Assembly (NCBI GenBank): GCA_024692685.1
Contig: JAILMJ010000087.1
Span: forward strand, 1 to 44,159
Source: Clostridia bacterium
Lineage (GTDB): Bacteria; Bacillota; Clostridia; Oscillospirales; Acutalibacteraceae
Direction of reading: 5' to 3'
Length of the DNA stretch: 44,159 nt
Below are positions 16,110 to 24,489 of the stretch, in pieces. The first letter of the stretch is position 1; each line of letters opens with the position of its first letter. The notes beneath the pieces are model-generated. The model searched no databases. It had not been told where the DNA came from and worked only from the letters and a program-made list of their open reading frames with translations. Position numbers and translations under genes: made by a program.

Positions 16110-16144
16110 TTTCAGCCCTCAAATATTGGGGGCTGAAATTTTTT
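16110..16144 (+). terminator. Terminator of the GPH transporter gene
   Basis: A 9-bp stem (TTTCAGCCC with GGGCTGAAA) is followed by an uninterrupted six-T run, a typical intrinsic terminator. Confidence 0.88.
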
Positions 16145-16253
16145 AGGCGAATAAGTGACAGTAGTGTAATTTATGGTGAAAATCCGATGATTCAGAGAAA
16201 GAATACGTTGATTTTGTTAAAAACGGTTGTCAGCTGTCCGGCATTCGTTATTG

Positions 16254-16283
16254 TTGAAAAAACGGCGGCAGGTGTGTTATAAT
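16254..16283 (+). promoter_or_regulatory. Promoter of the GH140-like gene
   Basis: TTGAAA (16254-16259) and a perfect TATAAT (16278-16283) are separated by 18 bases, giving a leader of about 38 bases before the ATG. Confidence 0.75.
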
Positions 16284-16327
16284 CAAATTATATTGAAACA
16301 TTTCAGTTTTGCCGGAGGACAGTGTGA

Positions 16328-18352
16328 ATGAAACGGACAGTTGCGATTATACTCTCTTTTATTATGATACTCGGCGTCGGTACGCCGCTTGTTATTGCCG
16401 CAGACGCGTCCGGCGATGCTCCTCACCCCGGCAGTGCCTCTTTCAATCTTGAAAAAGCCGGCGGAGCTGCAGGCAGCATGCTCGGGCGGCTTCTTAAGCT
16501 CATCACCTTTACTGATGAATCCCGCATCAAAAAAACGGAGCCGCGCGGCGCGGCAGGGGAGCAGAGTGATACAGCTCTTTTTTCCGGTGAAGCTGAGCAG
16601 ACTCTGAGCGCCGAAACCTGGCGCGCGGTTGAGCTGAGTTTTGAGAGCGAGAAGAGCTATGCCGACCCCTTCGGCGATGTGACGCTCGATATGCTTCTTT
16701 ACGGCTGCGGCAGGCTTTATACCGTGCCCTGCTTCTGGGACGGCGGCAACACCTGGCGCGCGCGCTTCGTATGCCCGCAGGCGGGCAAGTGGCAGTGTAA
16801 AACAGTATGTTCCGATGAGGATAACACCGCTCTTAACGGCAGAACCGCGCTCGTAGAATGCTCCGCGTACAGCGGCAATCTCGACATTTACATACACGGT
16901 TTTGTTACAACCCGTTACGGTGAAAAATATCTCACTTATGAGGACGGCACGCCCTTCTTTTACCTCGGCGATACTCACTGGCAGCTTGCGCAGGAAACAC
17001 CGGAAATGGTTGCGGCAATATGCAATAAGCGCGCGGAGCAGGGCTTCACCGTGTATCAAAGTCAACCGATGGACAGCAGCTTCAATATGGCGGTCACCGA
17101 GAATCTGACTGAGAAATGTTTTGATGACCTGCGTGCCCTCGACGAGCAATTCAGAATCATAACGGAATGTGGCCTCACGCACGCGCATTCTCAGTTTTTC
17201 TGGCCTCTTACCGGAATGACCCGTCTTATCGAGAATCACGGCGGCTGGACGGAGCCGAAGATTAAAGGTATGCTCGGGCTGAAAAGAGTGACTATGCCCG
17301 ACCTTTGCGATGAGGCAAAGACATATCTCGAGAAGCTCAGCCGCTATTGGGTAGCGCGTTACAGTGCTTATCCCGTTATCTGGACACTCGGTCAGGAAAT
17401 TGACAATGACCCCTATCAGGATGAGAATTCCAAGTGGAATGCCGTCAATAATCCCTATAAATATGTGGCGGAGTATCTGAATAAATATGACCCCTATGAT
17501 CATCCCGTTACCGCGCATCAGGAAAGCACCGGCAATACCGTGGCATACGGCAACGGTCTGGGAACGGGCGAATTAAATATGATATGGTATCCCGGCGCAC
17601 AACCCTCCGCATTCCGCGATGTGAAAGCGCACACGATGTATGCCCCGCAGTGGCACCCCTCCTTCCTCAAGCGCGATGACTATATGAGCGCGAGGGATTA
17701 CTGGTATAACGGGCAGGGCAAACCCGTGGTGAATTATGAGGGACTTTACTGCTACCTGTGGACCAAGAATTACGGCGCACGAGCGCAGGCATGGGCATCC
17801 TACCTTACGGGCCTTTACGGCTGCGCGTGGGGCGGCCAGCCCACATGGGCTTATCTGAACGGCTATGACCGTGACTCGCAGTCCGACGACGGCGTGGATA
17901 TAATCCGCCCGGAAGAAAAGCAGGCGGCCACCTGGCAGGATGCGCTTGAATATCCCTCGTCATATCAGGTCGGATATATGTGCTCGTTTATGAAGCGGAT
18001 TGAGTGGTATAACCTCATCCCGCGTTTCAACAATCCCGCCTATTTTGTGCCTGCCTCAGATGTTTTTGCCTACTGCGCAAGCAACAAATCAAACACCGAA
18101 ATGGTGTTGTACTTCTACTCCTTTACCGATGAATCGGTGGCGGAAAAAGTCAACACAAAGGAAAACGGCGGTATTATGACCGGCACTGTCGGCAGCCTTG
18201 TGCCGTTGGCGCAGTACAGCTACCGCTGGTTCAATCCCATTACCGGAGAATTTACAGAGGAAGGTACATTCAGAGCGTCTATACTCGGCACCTGGTTCGC
18301 GGGCCTTCGTCCGGATGACACCGACTATGTGTTGCTGATACAGAAGGTGTAA
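16328..18352 (+). CDS. Secreted DUF5060/DUF4038 glycoside hydrolase (GH140-like)
   Basis: A 674-residue exported protein. It has a signal peptide (about 1-25), a DUF5060-like beta-sandwich (about 95-185, with the characteristic ELSFESEKSYADPFGDVTLD segment), and then a DUF4038 TIM barrel starting FFYLGDTHWQL. This matches apiosidase-like family GH140. A probable catalytic acid is Glu357 in WTLGQEIDND. The C-terminal SYRWFNPITGEFTEEG is the usual small beta domain. The start has GGAGG nine bases upstream. The gene looks richer in GCG/CGC codons than its neighbours, a possible sign of transfer (visual impression only). It may release a pentose-containing glycan fragment for the transporter next door. 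Confidence 0.85.
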   Translation: MKRTVAIILSFIMILGVGTPLVIAADASGDAPHPGSASFNLEKAGGAAGSMLGRLLKLITFTDESRIKKTEPRGAAGEQSDTALFSGEAEQTLSAETWRAVELSFESEKSYADPFGDVTLDMLLYGCGRLYTVPCFWDGGNTWRARFVCPQAGKWQCKTVCSDEDNTALNGRTALVECSAYSGNLDIYIHGFVTTRYGEKYLTYEDGTPFFYLGDTHWQLAQETPEMVAAICNKRAEQGFTVYQSQPMDSSFNMAVTENLTEKCFDDLRALDEQFRIITECGLTHAHSQFFWPLTGMTRLIENHGGWTEPKIKGMLGLKRVTMPDLCDEAKTYLEKLSRYWVARYSAYPVIWTLGQEIDNDPYQDENSKWNAVNNPYKYVAEYLNKYDPYDHPVTAHQESTGNTVAYGNGLGTGELNMIWYPGAQPSAFRDVKAHTMYAPQWHPSFLKRDDYMSARDYWYNGQGKPVVNYEGLYCYLWTKNYGARAQAWASYLTGLYGCAWGGQPTWAYLNGYDRDSQSDDGVDIIRPEEKQAATWQDALEYPSSYQVGYMCSFMKRIEWYNLIPRFNNPAYFVPASDVFAYCASNKSNTEMVLYFYSFTDESVAEKVNTKENGGIMTGTVGSLVPLAQYSYRWFNPITGEFTEEGTFRASILGTWFAGLRPDDTDYVLLIQKV

Positions 18353-18463
18353 ACCGCGGTAAAACAGTTAACATACTGAAATTATTTGCTGTAAGTCAAT
18401 ATAACGTTATGTTAAACCGGGTTCCCGACAATTCAAATTAAATATATTCAGTATAAATGTAAT

Positions 18464-18495
18464 AATACGGATACCGTTTGGTATCCGTATTTTTA
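18464..18495 (+). terminator. Terminator after the GH140-like gene
   Basis: A perfect 11-bp stem (ATACGGATACC with GGTATCCGTAT, loop GTTT) is followed by TTTT. The rest of the 250-base gap before the GntR gene shows no coding sequence. Confidence 0.85.
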
Positions 18496-18545
18496 TATCG
18501 GCGGAATTCGTATTATAAATCTGTTTAAAGATTTTGGATTCGCTA

Positions 18546-18582
18546 TTGACAATTACACAAATTGAGTATATCATATATATAC
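18546..18582 (+). promoter_or_regulatory. Promoter and probable self-operator of the YtrA-like operon
   Basis: TTGACA (18546-18551) and TATCAT (18569-18574) are 17 bases apart. A dyad GTATAT-N5-ATATAC at 18566-18582 overlaps the -10 element. GntR repressors of the YtrA type usually bind such dyads at their own promoter, so autorepression is likely. Confidence 0.65.
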
Positions 18583-18602
18583 AATATATCGGTGGTGATG
18601 AT

Positions 18603-18971
18603 GTGGATATAATTATATCGAACAGGGGAGACGTTCCCATTTATGAGCAGATTGAAGAACAGATCAAGTCGATGATTTTAAGCGGTCAGCTAAAGGAGGG
18701 CGACTCTCTGCCCTCAATGCGCCTGCTTGCAAAAGAACTGAAAATAAGTCTGATTACAACCAAACGAGCTTATGAGGAGCTCGAGCGTGAGGGATATATT
18801 CAGTCCTTTACGGGTAAAGGCTGTTTTGTAAGTAAAATCAATGAAAACAGCGTCAGGGAAAAACTGCTTTTTGAAATCCAGGAGAGTATTGAACCGGCCG
18901 TTTTAAAAGCAAAATCCGCTTCAATCAGCAAAGATGAGCTGATTGAAATTATCAATCTATTATATGATTAA
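18603..18971 (+). CDS. GntR-family regulator, YtrA subfamily
   Basis: A 122-residue repressor with an N-terminal winged helix-turn-helix of the GntR type: YEQIEEQIKSMILSGQLKEGDSLPSMR is the classic start, and LITTKRAYEELEREGYI is the recognition region. A short C-terminal helical tail (residues 75-122) is the mark of the YtrA subfamily, which has no large effector domain. A GTG start at 18603 is preferred because the conserved region begins shortly after it and GGTGGTG lies upstream; the in-frame ATG at 18534 precedes the promoter and is not credible. It controls the ABC-2 exporter genes that follow, probably responding to envelope stress or a cationic antimicrobial, as YtrA does. Confidence 0.88.
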   Translation: MDIIISNRGDVPIYEQIEEQIKSMILSGQLKEGDSLPSMRLLAKELKISLITTKRAYEELEREGYIQSFTGKGCFVSKINENSVREKLLFEIQESIEPAVLKAKSASISKDELIEIINLLYD

Positions 18972-18983
18972 GGAGCATATATA

Positions 18984-19844
18984 ATGAAAAATGTCATTGA
19001 ACTTGAAAATGTCGTAAAGGACTACGGCGATTTCACACTGGATGGGGCTTCTTTCAATGTGCCGATGGGTACGGTTTGCGGTTTTATCGGTCAGAACGGC
19101 GCCGGCAAGTCAACCACTATAAACCTTATTCTCGATATCATAAAGCGTGACGGCGGCAATATCAGGGTGTTCGGTGAGGAAGTTGCTGACAATACGGCTT
19201 TCAAGGATAAAATCGGTACGGTTTTTGACGAAATGGGGTTCAATGAAAATATGACTCCCGCTGAAATAGGCAGAATGATGTCATATATTTACACCCAATG
19301 GGATGATGCCGTTTACAGGGATTTGCTCAAAAAGCTGTCACTTCCGCTGAAGAAAAAATGCGGTTCGTTTTCAAGAGGAATGCGTATGAAATTACAGATA
19401 GCCGTTGCCATGAGCCACCACGCCAAACTGCTTATTATGGATGAGCCGACGAGCGGCCTTGACCCGGTGGTAAGGAGCGAGGTGCTTTCGCTCTTCAGGG
19501 AATTCGTAATGGATGAGGAAAACACCATTTTCCTTTCCTCTCACATAACATCCGACCTTGAAAAAATTGCCGATGAGTTGGTGTTTATCAACGCAGGCAA
19601 GATTATGCTCACCGGCAACAAAGACGAAATTCTCGAAAGCCACGGTATTATGAGATGCAAAAAGGAAGAAGCGGCGCTTATTGATAAAAAATATGTTGTA
19701 TCGGTCAGCTCGAACAGATTCGGCACCGACGTGCTTGTGAACAACAGGCACGCGTGTGAGGCGGAGTATCCCGCTATTCCCGTTGACGTGCCCTCGCTTG
19801 AAGACATCCTTGTATTTTATGTCGGTTCGGGAGGCAGGGTATGA
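18984..19844 (+). CDS. ABC-2 exporter ATPase (YtrB/BcrA-like)
   Basis: A 286-residue ATPase with Walker A GQNGAGKST (about 35-43), signature FSRGMRMKL, Walker B LLIMDEPTSGLD and an H-loop histidine in SSHITSDL. The C-terminal region after about 220 is the variable tail found in BcrA/YtrB-type proteins. It is 12 bases after the repressor stop with an AAGGAG site, and its last codons overlap the first permease gene by ATGA. With the permeases it should form an exporter in the cell membrane for a drug, peptide or lipid-linked compound. Confidence 0.9.
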   Translation: MKNVIELENVVKDYGDFTLDGASFNVPMGTVCGFIGQNGAGKSTTINLILDIIKRDGGNIRVFGEEVADNTAFKDKIGTVFDEMGFNENMTPAEIGRMMSYIYTQWDDAVYRDLLKKLSLPLKKKCGSFSRGMRMKLQIAVAMSHHAKLLIMDEPTSGLDPVVRSEVLSLFREFVMDEENTIFLSSHITSDLEKIADELVFINAGKIMLTGNKDEILESHGIMRCKKEEAALIDKKYVVSVSSNRFGTDVLVNNRHACEAEYPAIPVDVPSLEDILVFYVGSGGRV

Positions 19845-20605
19845 AGGGGCTGATTTATAAGGATATGCTCCTGATGAGGAGCAAATGGAGGTTCCTGGTT
19901 ATTACCTCGTTTTTGTGTATCTTTGTCGGAATTCTTTTTGTCATAAGTAGCAAATACGGCAATATTGCCCGACTTTCGGAATCGATGGCTCCTTCGCTCG
20001 AAACAGAAGCCGACAGAGCAATTGCCGCATCACTTCCGAATTTTATTTATTACCTGATTCTGCTTCTTCCCATGGCAGCAAGTGAAGCAATTTCAGTCTG
20101 CTTCAAAGCTGACAGCGATTCTTGTTTTTCAAAGGTTTTCTATTCCGTTCCGTTAACACCTGCTGAAAAAGTCGGCAGCAGATTTGTAACTGTGTTTCTT
20201 TGCCTTTCCGTCGGCTTTTGCGCCTCAACAATAAGCGCAATAACGGTCGGTATACTGTCAGATTCATATACGGTTGAAAAGGTTTTGAGCGTTGTGCTTT
20301 ACTGTTTTTGTATAACGATGTCTTTCTTTTCCGCTGTAACCATGCTGGATTTTATAAACGGCGGAAAATCCACCGAAAAGAACTATATAATCATATTTCT
20401 CACTTTAGGCGCCTGCTTTATTGCGGCAGAGATAATACTGACTAATAAGCACTATACGGCGGAAATGATTCTGCAATCAATTCAGAGGGCTAAGGAAAAC
20501 GCTGCTGTTGTCAGAGCCGTATTTGTTTGCGCGGCAGCCGCCGTTACCGCGATTTCTTATTTTGTAAGCGTAAAAGCGGTCAGCCGCAAAACAGGCAAAC
20601 TGTGA
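19841..20605 (+). CDS. ABC-2 type permease
   Basis: A 254-residue membrane protein starting KGLIYKDMLLMRSKWRFL, the conserved opening of ABC-2 permeases paired with YtrB/BcrA ATPases. About six hydrophobic segments are visible, with a polar stretch (SFSKVFYSVPLTPAEKVGSRF) that marks the coupling helix near residue 105. Its ATG overlaps the ATPase stop. It probably heterodimerises with the next gene product, which shares the same N-terminal pattern. Confidence 0.88.
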   Translation: MKGLIYKDMLLMRSKWRFLVITSFLCIFVGILFVISSKYGNIARLSESMAPSLETEADRAIAASLPNFIYYLILLLPMAASEAISVCFKADSDSCFSKVFYSVPLTPAEKVGSRFVTVFLCLSVGFCASTISAITVGILSDSYTVEKVLSVVLYCFCITMSFFSAVTMLDFINGGKSTEKNYIIIFLTLGACFIAAEIILTNKHYTAEMILQSIQRAKENAAVVRAVFVCAAAAVTAISYFVSVKAVSRKTGKL

Positions 20606-20615
20606 GGTGAGTTTT

Positions 20616-21410
20616 ATGAAAGGATTGCTTTATAAAGATTTCCTTCTTATGAAGGGCAAACTGATTCTGACCGCGCTTGCAGCTGTCTTGCTTCTTATTC
20701 TGGTTTTTCGCTTTGCGGTAGCCGGAGTTAAGCTTGAATTCACTGTCGAAAATATGGAAGACGTAACAGGAGTATTGAAGTCGGGAGTTGATGCCGGTAA
20801 CAACGCCCTCAGTGTGTCTTTGCAATTGATTGACGTCTCGGTAATTATCCTTATGATTATGACAGTTCCCTATCTGATAAGTTATATATTTACCCGGGAC
20901 GAAAAAACCAATAACGGTAATTATCTTTTGAGTCTGCCCGTGTCAAAAAAACAGTATGTCGCTTCAAAATACATTCTTGTACTTATTATGCATTACATAT
21001 TTTACAGTGTATCTCAATTGATACTCATCATTGATATGAGCCGTGAAAACGCTTCGTCAAAGATCGCGGATACAGTTCAGACAATACTGCTGCCGCTCTT
21101 TCTCGTTTCAATGCTGATAGCGGTCTTTGAATTGCCGGTAATGATTTCACAGGGCGTTGAAAAGGCAAAGCAGAAATGGTCATATATATTCATAGCAATA
21201 TTTATGCTGATTATTCCGGCTGTGCTTTTTGTCAATCCGGACTTTATTGCCCGGGCAGACCCCATCGGCTTTGTTATAAGACATCAGAGCGTATTGGTTT
21301 ATGCTCAGCTTATCGGTGTAGCCGTAGTTGCTGCTGCTTCAATTATATCTTACAGATACTCTCTGAATCACTGTGAAATCAGGGAGAGAGGAGTGTGGAA
21401 AGATGACTGA
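20616..21410 (+). CDS. ABC-2 type permease
   Basis: A 264-residue membrane protein parallel to the preceding permease (KGLLYKDFLLMKGKL start, about six hydrophobic segments, and a NYLLSLPVSKKQYVASKY coupling segment). The ATG at 20616 is selected because GAGGTGAG lies just upstream; a GTG three codons earlier sits inside that site. It follows its partner by about ten bases and overlaps the CPBP gene start. It should form the second half of the exporter channel. Confidence 0.88.
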   Translation: MKGLLYKDFLLMKGKLILTALAAVLLLILVFRFAVAGVKLEFTVENMEDVTGVLKSGVDAGNNALSVSLQLIDVSVIILMIMTVPYLISYIFTRDEKTNNGNYLLSLPVSKKQYVASKYILVLIMHYIFYSVSQLILIIDMSRENASSKIADTVQTILLPLFLVSMLIAVFELPVMISQGVEKAKQKWSYIFIAIFMLIIPAVLFVNPDFIARADPIGFVIRHQSVLVYAQLIGVAVVAAASIISYRYSLNHCEIRERGVWKDD

Positions 21411-22308
21411 GAAAAAGAATAAAGACAGCCTGCGTCTTGTGATTTTCGTTTTTCTCTCCTTTGCACTGGTTCACATTCCCTGTCTGCTTTTTACCTTCGG
21501 AAAATATGATTATGTTGACGACACAGGCTCAATCACTGGCACAGGACATCTGTTTGCCGCGTTATTTATGCTTATGCCGGCTCTCGCAATGCTCGTTACG
21601 AGAAAAATCACGGGTGAAGGCGCCCCTCTCACGGGCAACGGTTCTCTGCTTCTCGGCATTGATTTCAGAAATAAAAAATGGGTTTTCTTCCTGCTCGCTT
21701 GCCTTATGCCGTGGATTATAAATGAAATCGGTGCCGCTGCCGATATGATTGTTTTTCACGGCTTTGACAGGCAGATGATCAACTCGGAGCAGTATGTCTC
21801 TATAAAGGAACTGATTCCCGTTCTTCCCGCCATTTCTATTCTATCCGCCGTTATCGCTTCTTTCGGGGGCCTCGGTGAGGAACTTGGCTGGCGTACATAT
21901 ATGATGCCTAAACTCGAAAAGAAAACCGGTATAATGCCTTCTGTAATAATCGGCGGTATTATTTGGAGCGCCTGGCATTGGCCACTTATATACCACGGTC
22001 ACAGCTTCGGCCTCAATTATCCGGGTTACCCCTGGGCGGGCCCGCTCGCGTTTACGTTTTTTTGTGTTTTTGAAAACGCGTTTCTGACTTACCTCACAAA
22101 AAAGACGTCCTCTGTTTGGCCTGCAGCATTTGCGCACGCGGTCAATAACGCAAGGCCGTCGATATTGCTGTTTTTCCTGAATAATGAAAAACTGCCTGAA
22201 ACTGAGGCGATATTCGGGCTTGTTTCAAATCTGCCTCTGCTTATTCTCGGAGTGATTTGTACAGTGCTTATGGTCAGGGAATTCGGCAATCGCAAAACAT
22301 TTCAATAA
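21403..22308 (+). CDS. CPBP-family intramembrane metalloprotease
   Basis: A 301-residue polytopic membrane protein of the CPBP (CAAX protease and bacteriocin-processing) family. Its three motifs are intact: EELGWR (motif 1, glutamate pair and arginine), WSAWHWP (motif 2 histidine) and HAVNN (motif 3). About seven or eight hydrophobic segments are present. The ATG at 21403 overlaps the end of the permease gene. An ATG at 21373 is also in frame, but the conserved region starts later. Clustering with a YtrA-type regulator and exporter suggests a role in bacteriocin or peptide immunity or processing; this is inference from context. Confidence 0.85.
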   Translation: MTEKKNKDSLRLVIFVFLSFALVHIPCLLFTFGKYDYVDDTGSITGTGHLFAALFMLMPALAMLVTRKITGEGAPLTGNGSLLLGIDFRNKKWVFFLLACLMPWIINEIGAAADMIVFHGFDRQMINSEQYVSIKELIPVLPAISILSAVIASFGGLGEELGWRTYMMPKLEKKTGIMPSVIIGGIIWSAWHWPLIYHGHSFGLNYPGYPWAGPLAFTFFCVFENAFLTYLTKKTSSVWPAAFAHAVNNARPSILLFFLNNEKLPETEAIFGLVSNLPLLILGVICTVLMVREFGNRKTFQ

Positions 22309-22544
22309 ATTTCATTTTATATCAACCCTGTCGGACGGTAAATCTATCCGAAAGGGCTTTTGAGTTTATCAGCTTAAATTTTCAATCTGTCCGATATAAA
22401 AAAACAGTTTTTTGCCATCCGGCGAAAGGAGTGACGTCCGCTCTGACCCGTTTTCGAAAGTTTTTTCCGTCGTCGGAGAAGGGCGTTTCACCCATGGGTT
22501 TAGTTCAATCTATATACCCGCATATCAAAGTCACAAATTTTCAC
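22309..22544. other. Intergenic region after the CPBP gene
   Basis: No gene, convincing terminator or known RNA motif was recognised here. A distant TCGGAC/GTCCGA pairing near a T-rich stretch around 22400 is too weak to call. Short open frames lack ribosome-binding sites. Confidence 0.4.
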
Positions 22545-22573
22545 TTGACGGATATTTGATTATCAGATATTAT
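22545..22573 (+). promoter_or_regulatory. Promoter of the epimerase-kinase operon
   Basis: TTGACG (22545-22550) and TATTAT (22568-22573) are 17 bases apart. The predicted transcription start near 22580 leaves a short leader and favours the ATG at 22609. Confidence 0.65.
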
Positions 22574-22608
22574 TTTTTTGAATATAAATATTTATGGGTA
22601 GTGATATA

Positions 22609-23292
22609 ATGCTTGAATCTTCGATTTCGCCTTCGCTTATGTGCGCTGACATTTTCAGCCTGAATGAGATTATTGAAGACTTTGAACTTAATAACATTGA
22701 GTATCTGCATATTGATGTTATGGACGGCTCGTTTGTGCCGAATTTCTGTCTCGGAACGGATTATTGCCGCCGCCTTAAGAAAAGAACGGCAATACCGCTG
22801 GATATTCATCTGATGGTCACCGAACCGTTAAAAAAACTTGAGTGTTTCCCGTTTGGAAACGGTGATATTGTTTCCGTTCATCACGAGAGTGACAGTTTTC
22901 AGAATACGGTTGATACCCTGAAACTGATTAAAAGCAAAGGCGCAAAGCCGTTTATAGCCGTTAATCCCGATACTCCCGCCGACATTCTCAGTGCTTATCT
23001 TGACTGTATTGACGGCGTTTTGCTGATGACGGTTTACCCGGGGTTTGCAGGTCAGCAGATGGTGCCCGGTTCGCTTGAAAAGATAGAAAGAGTCAGGGCG
23101 TTTCTCGATTCCGCCGGAAAAGAGAATATCAGCATAGAAGTAGACGGCAATGTCAATTATGAAAAAGCCCCGCTGATGAGGCAACACGGCGCCGATATTT
23201 TTGTCGTGGGCACATCAAGTGTTCTCGGCCCCGGAAACACGGGCGACAATATCAGAAAAATGAGAAATCTTCTTGACGGAGCGATAAAATGA
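22609..23292 (+). CDS. Ribulose-phosphate 3-epimerase family protein (AlsE-like)
   Basis: A 227-residue TIM-barrel epimerase. Family motifs are clear: ISPSLMCADI at the start, HIDVMDGSFVPN (metal-binding His and catalytic Asp) near residues 37-48, LDIHLMV (second metal His), MTVYPGFAGQ, and EVDGNV with the second catalytic Asp, followed by the phosphate-binding VVGTSS. The ISPSLMC opening and MTVxPGFAGQ wording resemble D-allulose-6-phosphate 3-epimerase (AlsE) more than housekeeping Rpe. It is coupled by ATGA overlap to a sugar kinase, so it probably epimerises the kinase's product in a minor sugar pathway. The start could also be the ATG at 22594. Confidence 0.85.
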   Translation: MLESSISPSLMCADIFSLNEIIEDFELNNIEYLHIDVMDGSFVPNFCLGTDYCRRLKKRTAIPLDIHLMVTEPLKKLECFPFGNGDIVSVHHESDSFQNTVDTLKLIKSKGAKPFIAVNPDTPADILSAYLDCIDGVLLMTVYPGFAGQQMVPGSLEKIERVRAFLDSAGKENISIEVDGNVNYEKAPLMRQHGADIFVVGTSSVLGPGNTGDNIRKMRNLLDGAIK

Positions 23293-24182
23293 AAATTTTG
23301 GTTTTCGGTTCATTCAATATTGATAAAGTCTATTCTCTTCCCCGTCTTCCGCAGCAGGGTGAAACGCTTTACTGTGAAAACTATGAGATTCATGTTGGCG
23401 GCAAGGGCCTTAACCAGGCGCTTGCTTTCAAAAAAGCGGGGGCCGATGTGGTTGTTGCAGGCAAGGTCGGCAAAGACGGTGATTACCTGACAGATTACCT
23501 TGAAGCAAACGGAGTTGACACTTCCCTTATAGACAGGTCAGACGGATTCACCGGCCATACAATCATTGAAGTCGAGCCCGGCGGACAGAATCAGATGATT
23601 CTGTTCGGAGGTGCCAATCGGGAAATCACACGGGATTACTGCGACAAAGTCCTGGCCGAAAATGCAGATGCCGATCTTATTATGATGCAATATGAAACCT
23701 CATGTGTTGAATATATGATTGAGGCCGCATATAAGGCAGGTATTAAAACAGCGGTCAATCCTTCTCCTTATGTTAAGGCAGTCAACAGCCTGCCTTATGA
23801 TAAAATTGATTTCATAATTGCAAATGAGTCGGAAGGCGCAGGAATAACCGGTGAAAAGGATACTGAGTCAATCGTCAGATCTCTCTGTGCTCTTAATAAT
23901 GGCAAAGTTATCCTCACGCTCGGCGACAAAGGGAGTATTTACAGCGACGGAGCAAATCAGGTGTTTGTGCCGGCGTTCATGGTTGACGCTGTCGATACCA
24001 CGGGAGCAGGTGACACCTTTACGGGATATTGCCTTACGCGTCTTATCGGCGGTGACTCTCCCGAGACCGCGCTCAGGATTGCGAGCGCCGCCTCCGCTCT
24101 TGAGGTGACCGTGACCGGAGCGGCGGAAACAATTCCCGATATGAAAGCCGTTTCGGAGTTCCTTAAAAATTATCCCGTTTGA
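23289..24182 (+). CDS. PfkB-family sugar kinase (ribokinase-like)
   Basis: A 297-residue kinase of the PfkB/ribokinase family. Motif 1 is the HVGGKGLNQALAFKKAGADV region near residue 35, and motif 2 is DTTGAGDTFTGY near residue 238, containing the catalytic-base Asp and the anion hole. The N-terminal VFGSFNIDKVYSLPRLPQQGETL fits RbsK. The length agrees with the family (about 300). It overlaps the epimerase gene, so the pair likely phosphorylates a sugar such as ribose or a ketohexose and epimerises a phosphorylated sugar. No dedicated transporter lies beside it. Confidence 0.88.
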   Translation: MKILVFGSFNIDKVYSLPRLPQQGETLYCENYEIHVGGKGLNQALAFKKAGADVVVAGKVGKDGDYLTDYLEANGVDTSLIDRSDGFTGHTIIEVEPGGQNQMILFGGANREITRDYCDKVLAENADADLIMMQYETSCVEYMIEAAYKAGIKTAVNPSPYVKAVNSLPYDKIDFIIANESEGAGITGEKDTESIVRSLCALNNGKVILTLGDKGSIYSDGANQVFVPAFMVDAVDTTGAGDTFTGYCLTRLIGGDSPETALRIASAASALEVTVTGAAETIPDMKAVSEFLKNYPV

Positions 24183-24194
24183 CGCAGTTTTTAC

Positions 24195-24223
24195 TTGATA
24201 ATTATACTTAGCTGTGATAGAAT
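24195..24223 (+). promoter_or_regulatory. Promoter of the glycine-riboswitch transcript
   Basis: TTGATA (24195-24200) and TAGAAT (24218-24223) are spaced 17 bases apart, placing the transcription start a few bases ahead of the riboswitch. Confidence 0.7.
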
Positions 24224-24245
24224 ACTCGAAAATAAATATTCGTAT

Positions 24246-24407
24246 GAAGCATTCAGGAAAGTCTGCGTAAGCAGAGCCGAAGGCGTAAACCGCTCAGGAA
24301 AAAAGACTGCGTGCTGACGAACTCCGGAGAATTCCATTTTTGGATGCCGAAGGTGCAAACGAAGTTTATACTTCGCTAATCTCTCAGGCCAAAGGACGGA
24401 GGTGTTC
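24246..24407 (+). promoter_or_regulatory. Tandem glycine riboswitch
   Basis: Two glycine aptamers (gcvT type) lie in series. Aptamer 1 (about 24248-24315) contains AGCCGAAGGCGTAAAC and CTCAGGAAAAAAGAC, closed by AGCA/TGCT. Aptamer 2 (about 24321-24402) contains ACTCCGGAGA, GCCGAAGGTGCAAAC and CTCTCAGGCCAAAGGACGG, closed by CTCCG/CGGAG. The short linker is the classic cooperative arrangement. Downstream lies a terminator-like hairpin and then the AGCS symporter gene, so glycine probably switches the transporter on. Confidence 0.95.
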
Positions 24408-24430
24408 AGGACTGTAAAAGGTTCTTTATT

Positions 24431-24463
24431 AAAAGTCAGCATTGTATATGTGCCGGCTTTTTT
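24431..24463 (+). terminator. Riboswitch expression-platform terminator
   Basis: AAAAGTC-A-GCA pairs with TGC-C-GGCTTTT across a nine-base loop, with one mismatch and one G-U pair, and runs into TTTTTT then GTTTT. It sits between aptamer 2 and the symporter ribosome-binding site, as expected of a transcription-attenuating platform. Confidence 0.7.
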
Positions 24464-24489
24464 GTTTTGTACGGAGGAGGAGAAGGCAT

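Noticed and set aside
16283-17518. A 411-codon open frame on the minus strand
   Set aside because: It lies wholly opposite the GH140-like gene, has no fitting ribosome-binding site and no recognisable domain. Long antisense frames are expected in this GC-rich gene.
18534-18602. An N-terminal extension of the GntR regulator from the ATG at 18534
   Set aside because: It would start before the -35 element of the operon promoter. The GTG at 18603 has a ribosome-binding site and fits the family N-terminus.
22412-22609. A short plus-strand frame in the gap before the epimerase gene
   Set aside because: It has no domain, overlaps the mapped promoter and does not continue into a conserved protein.
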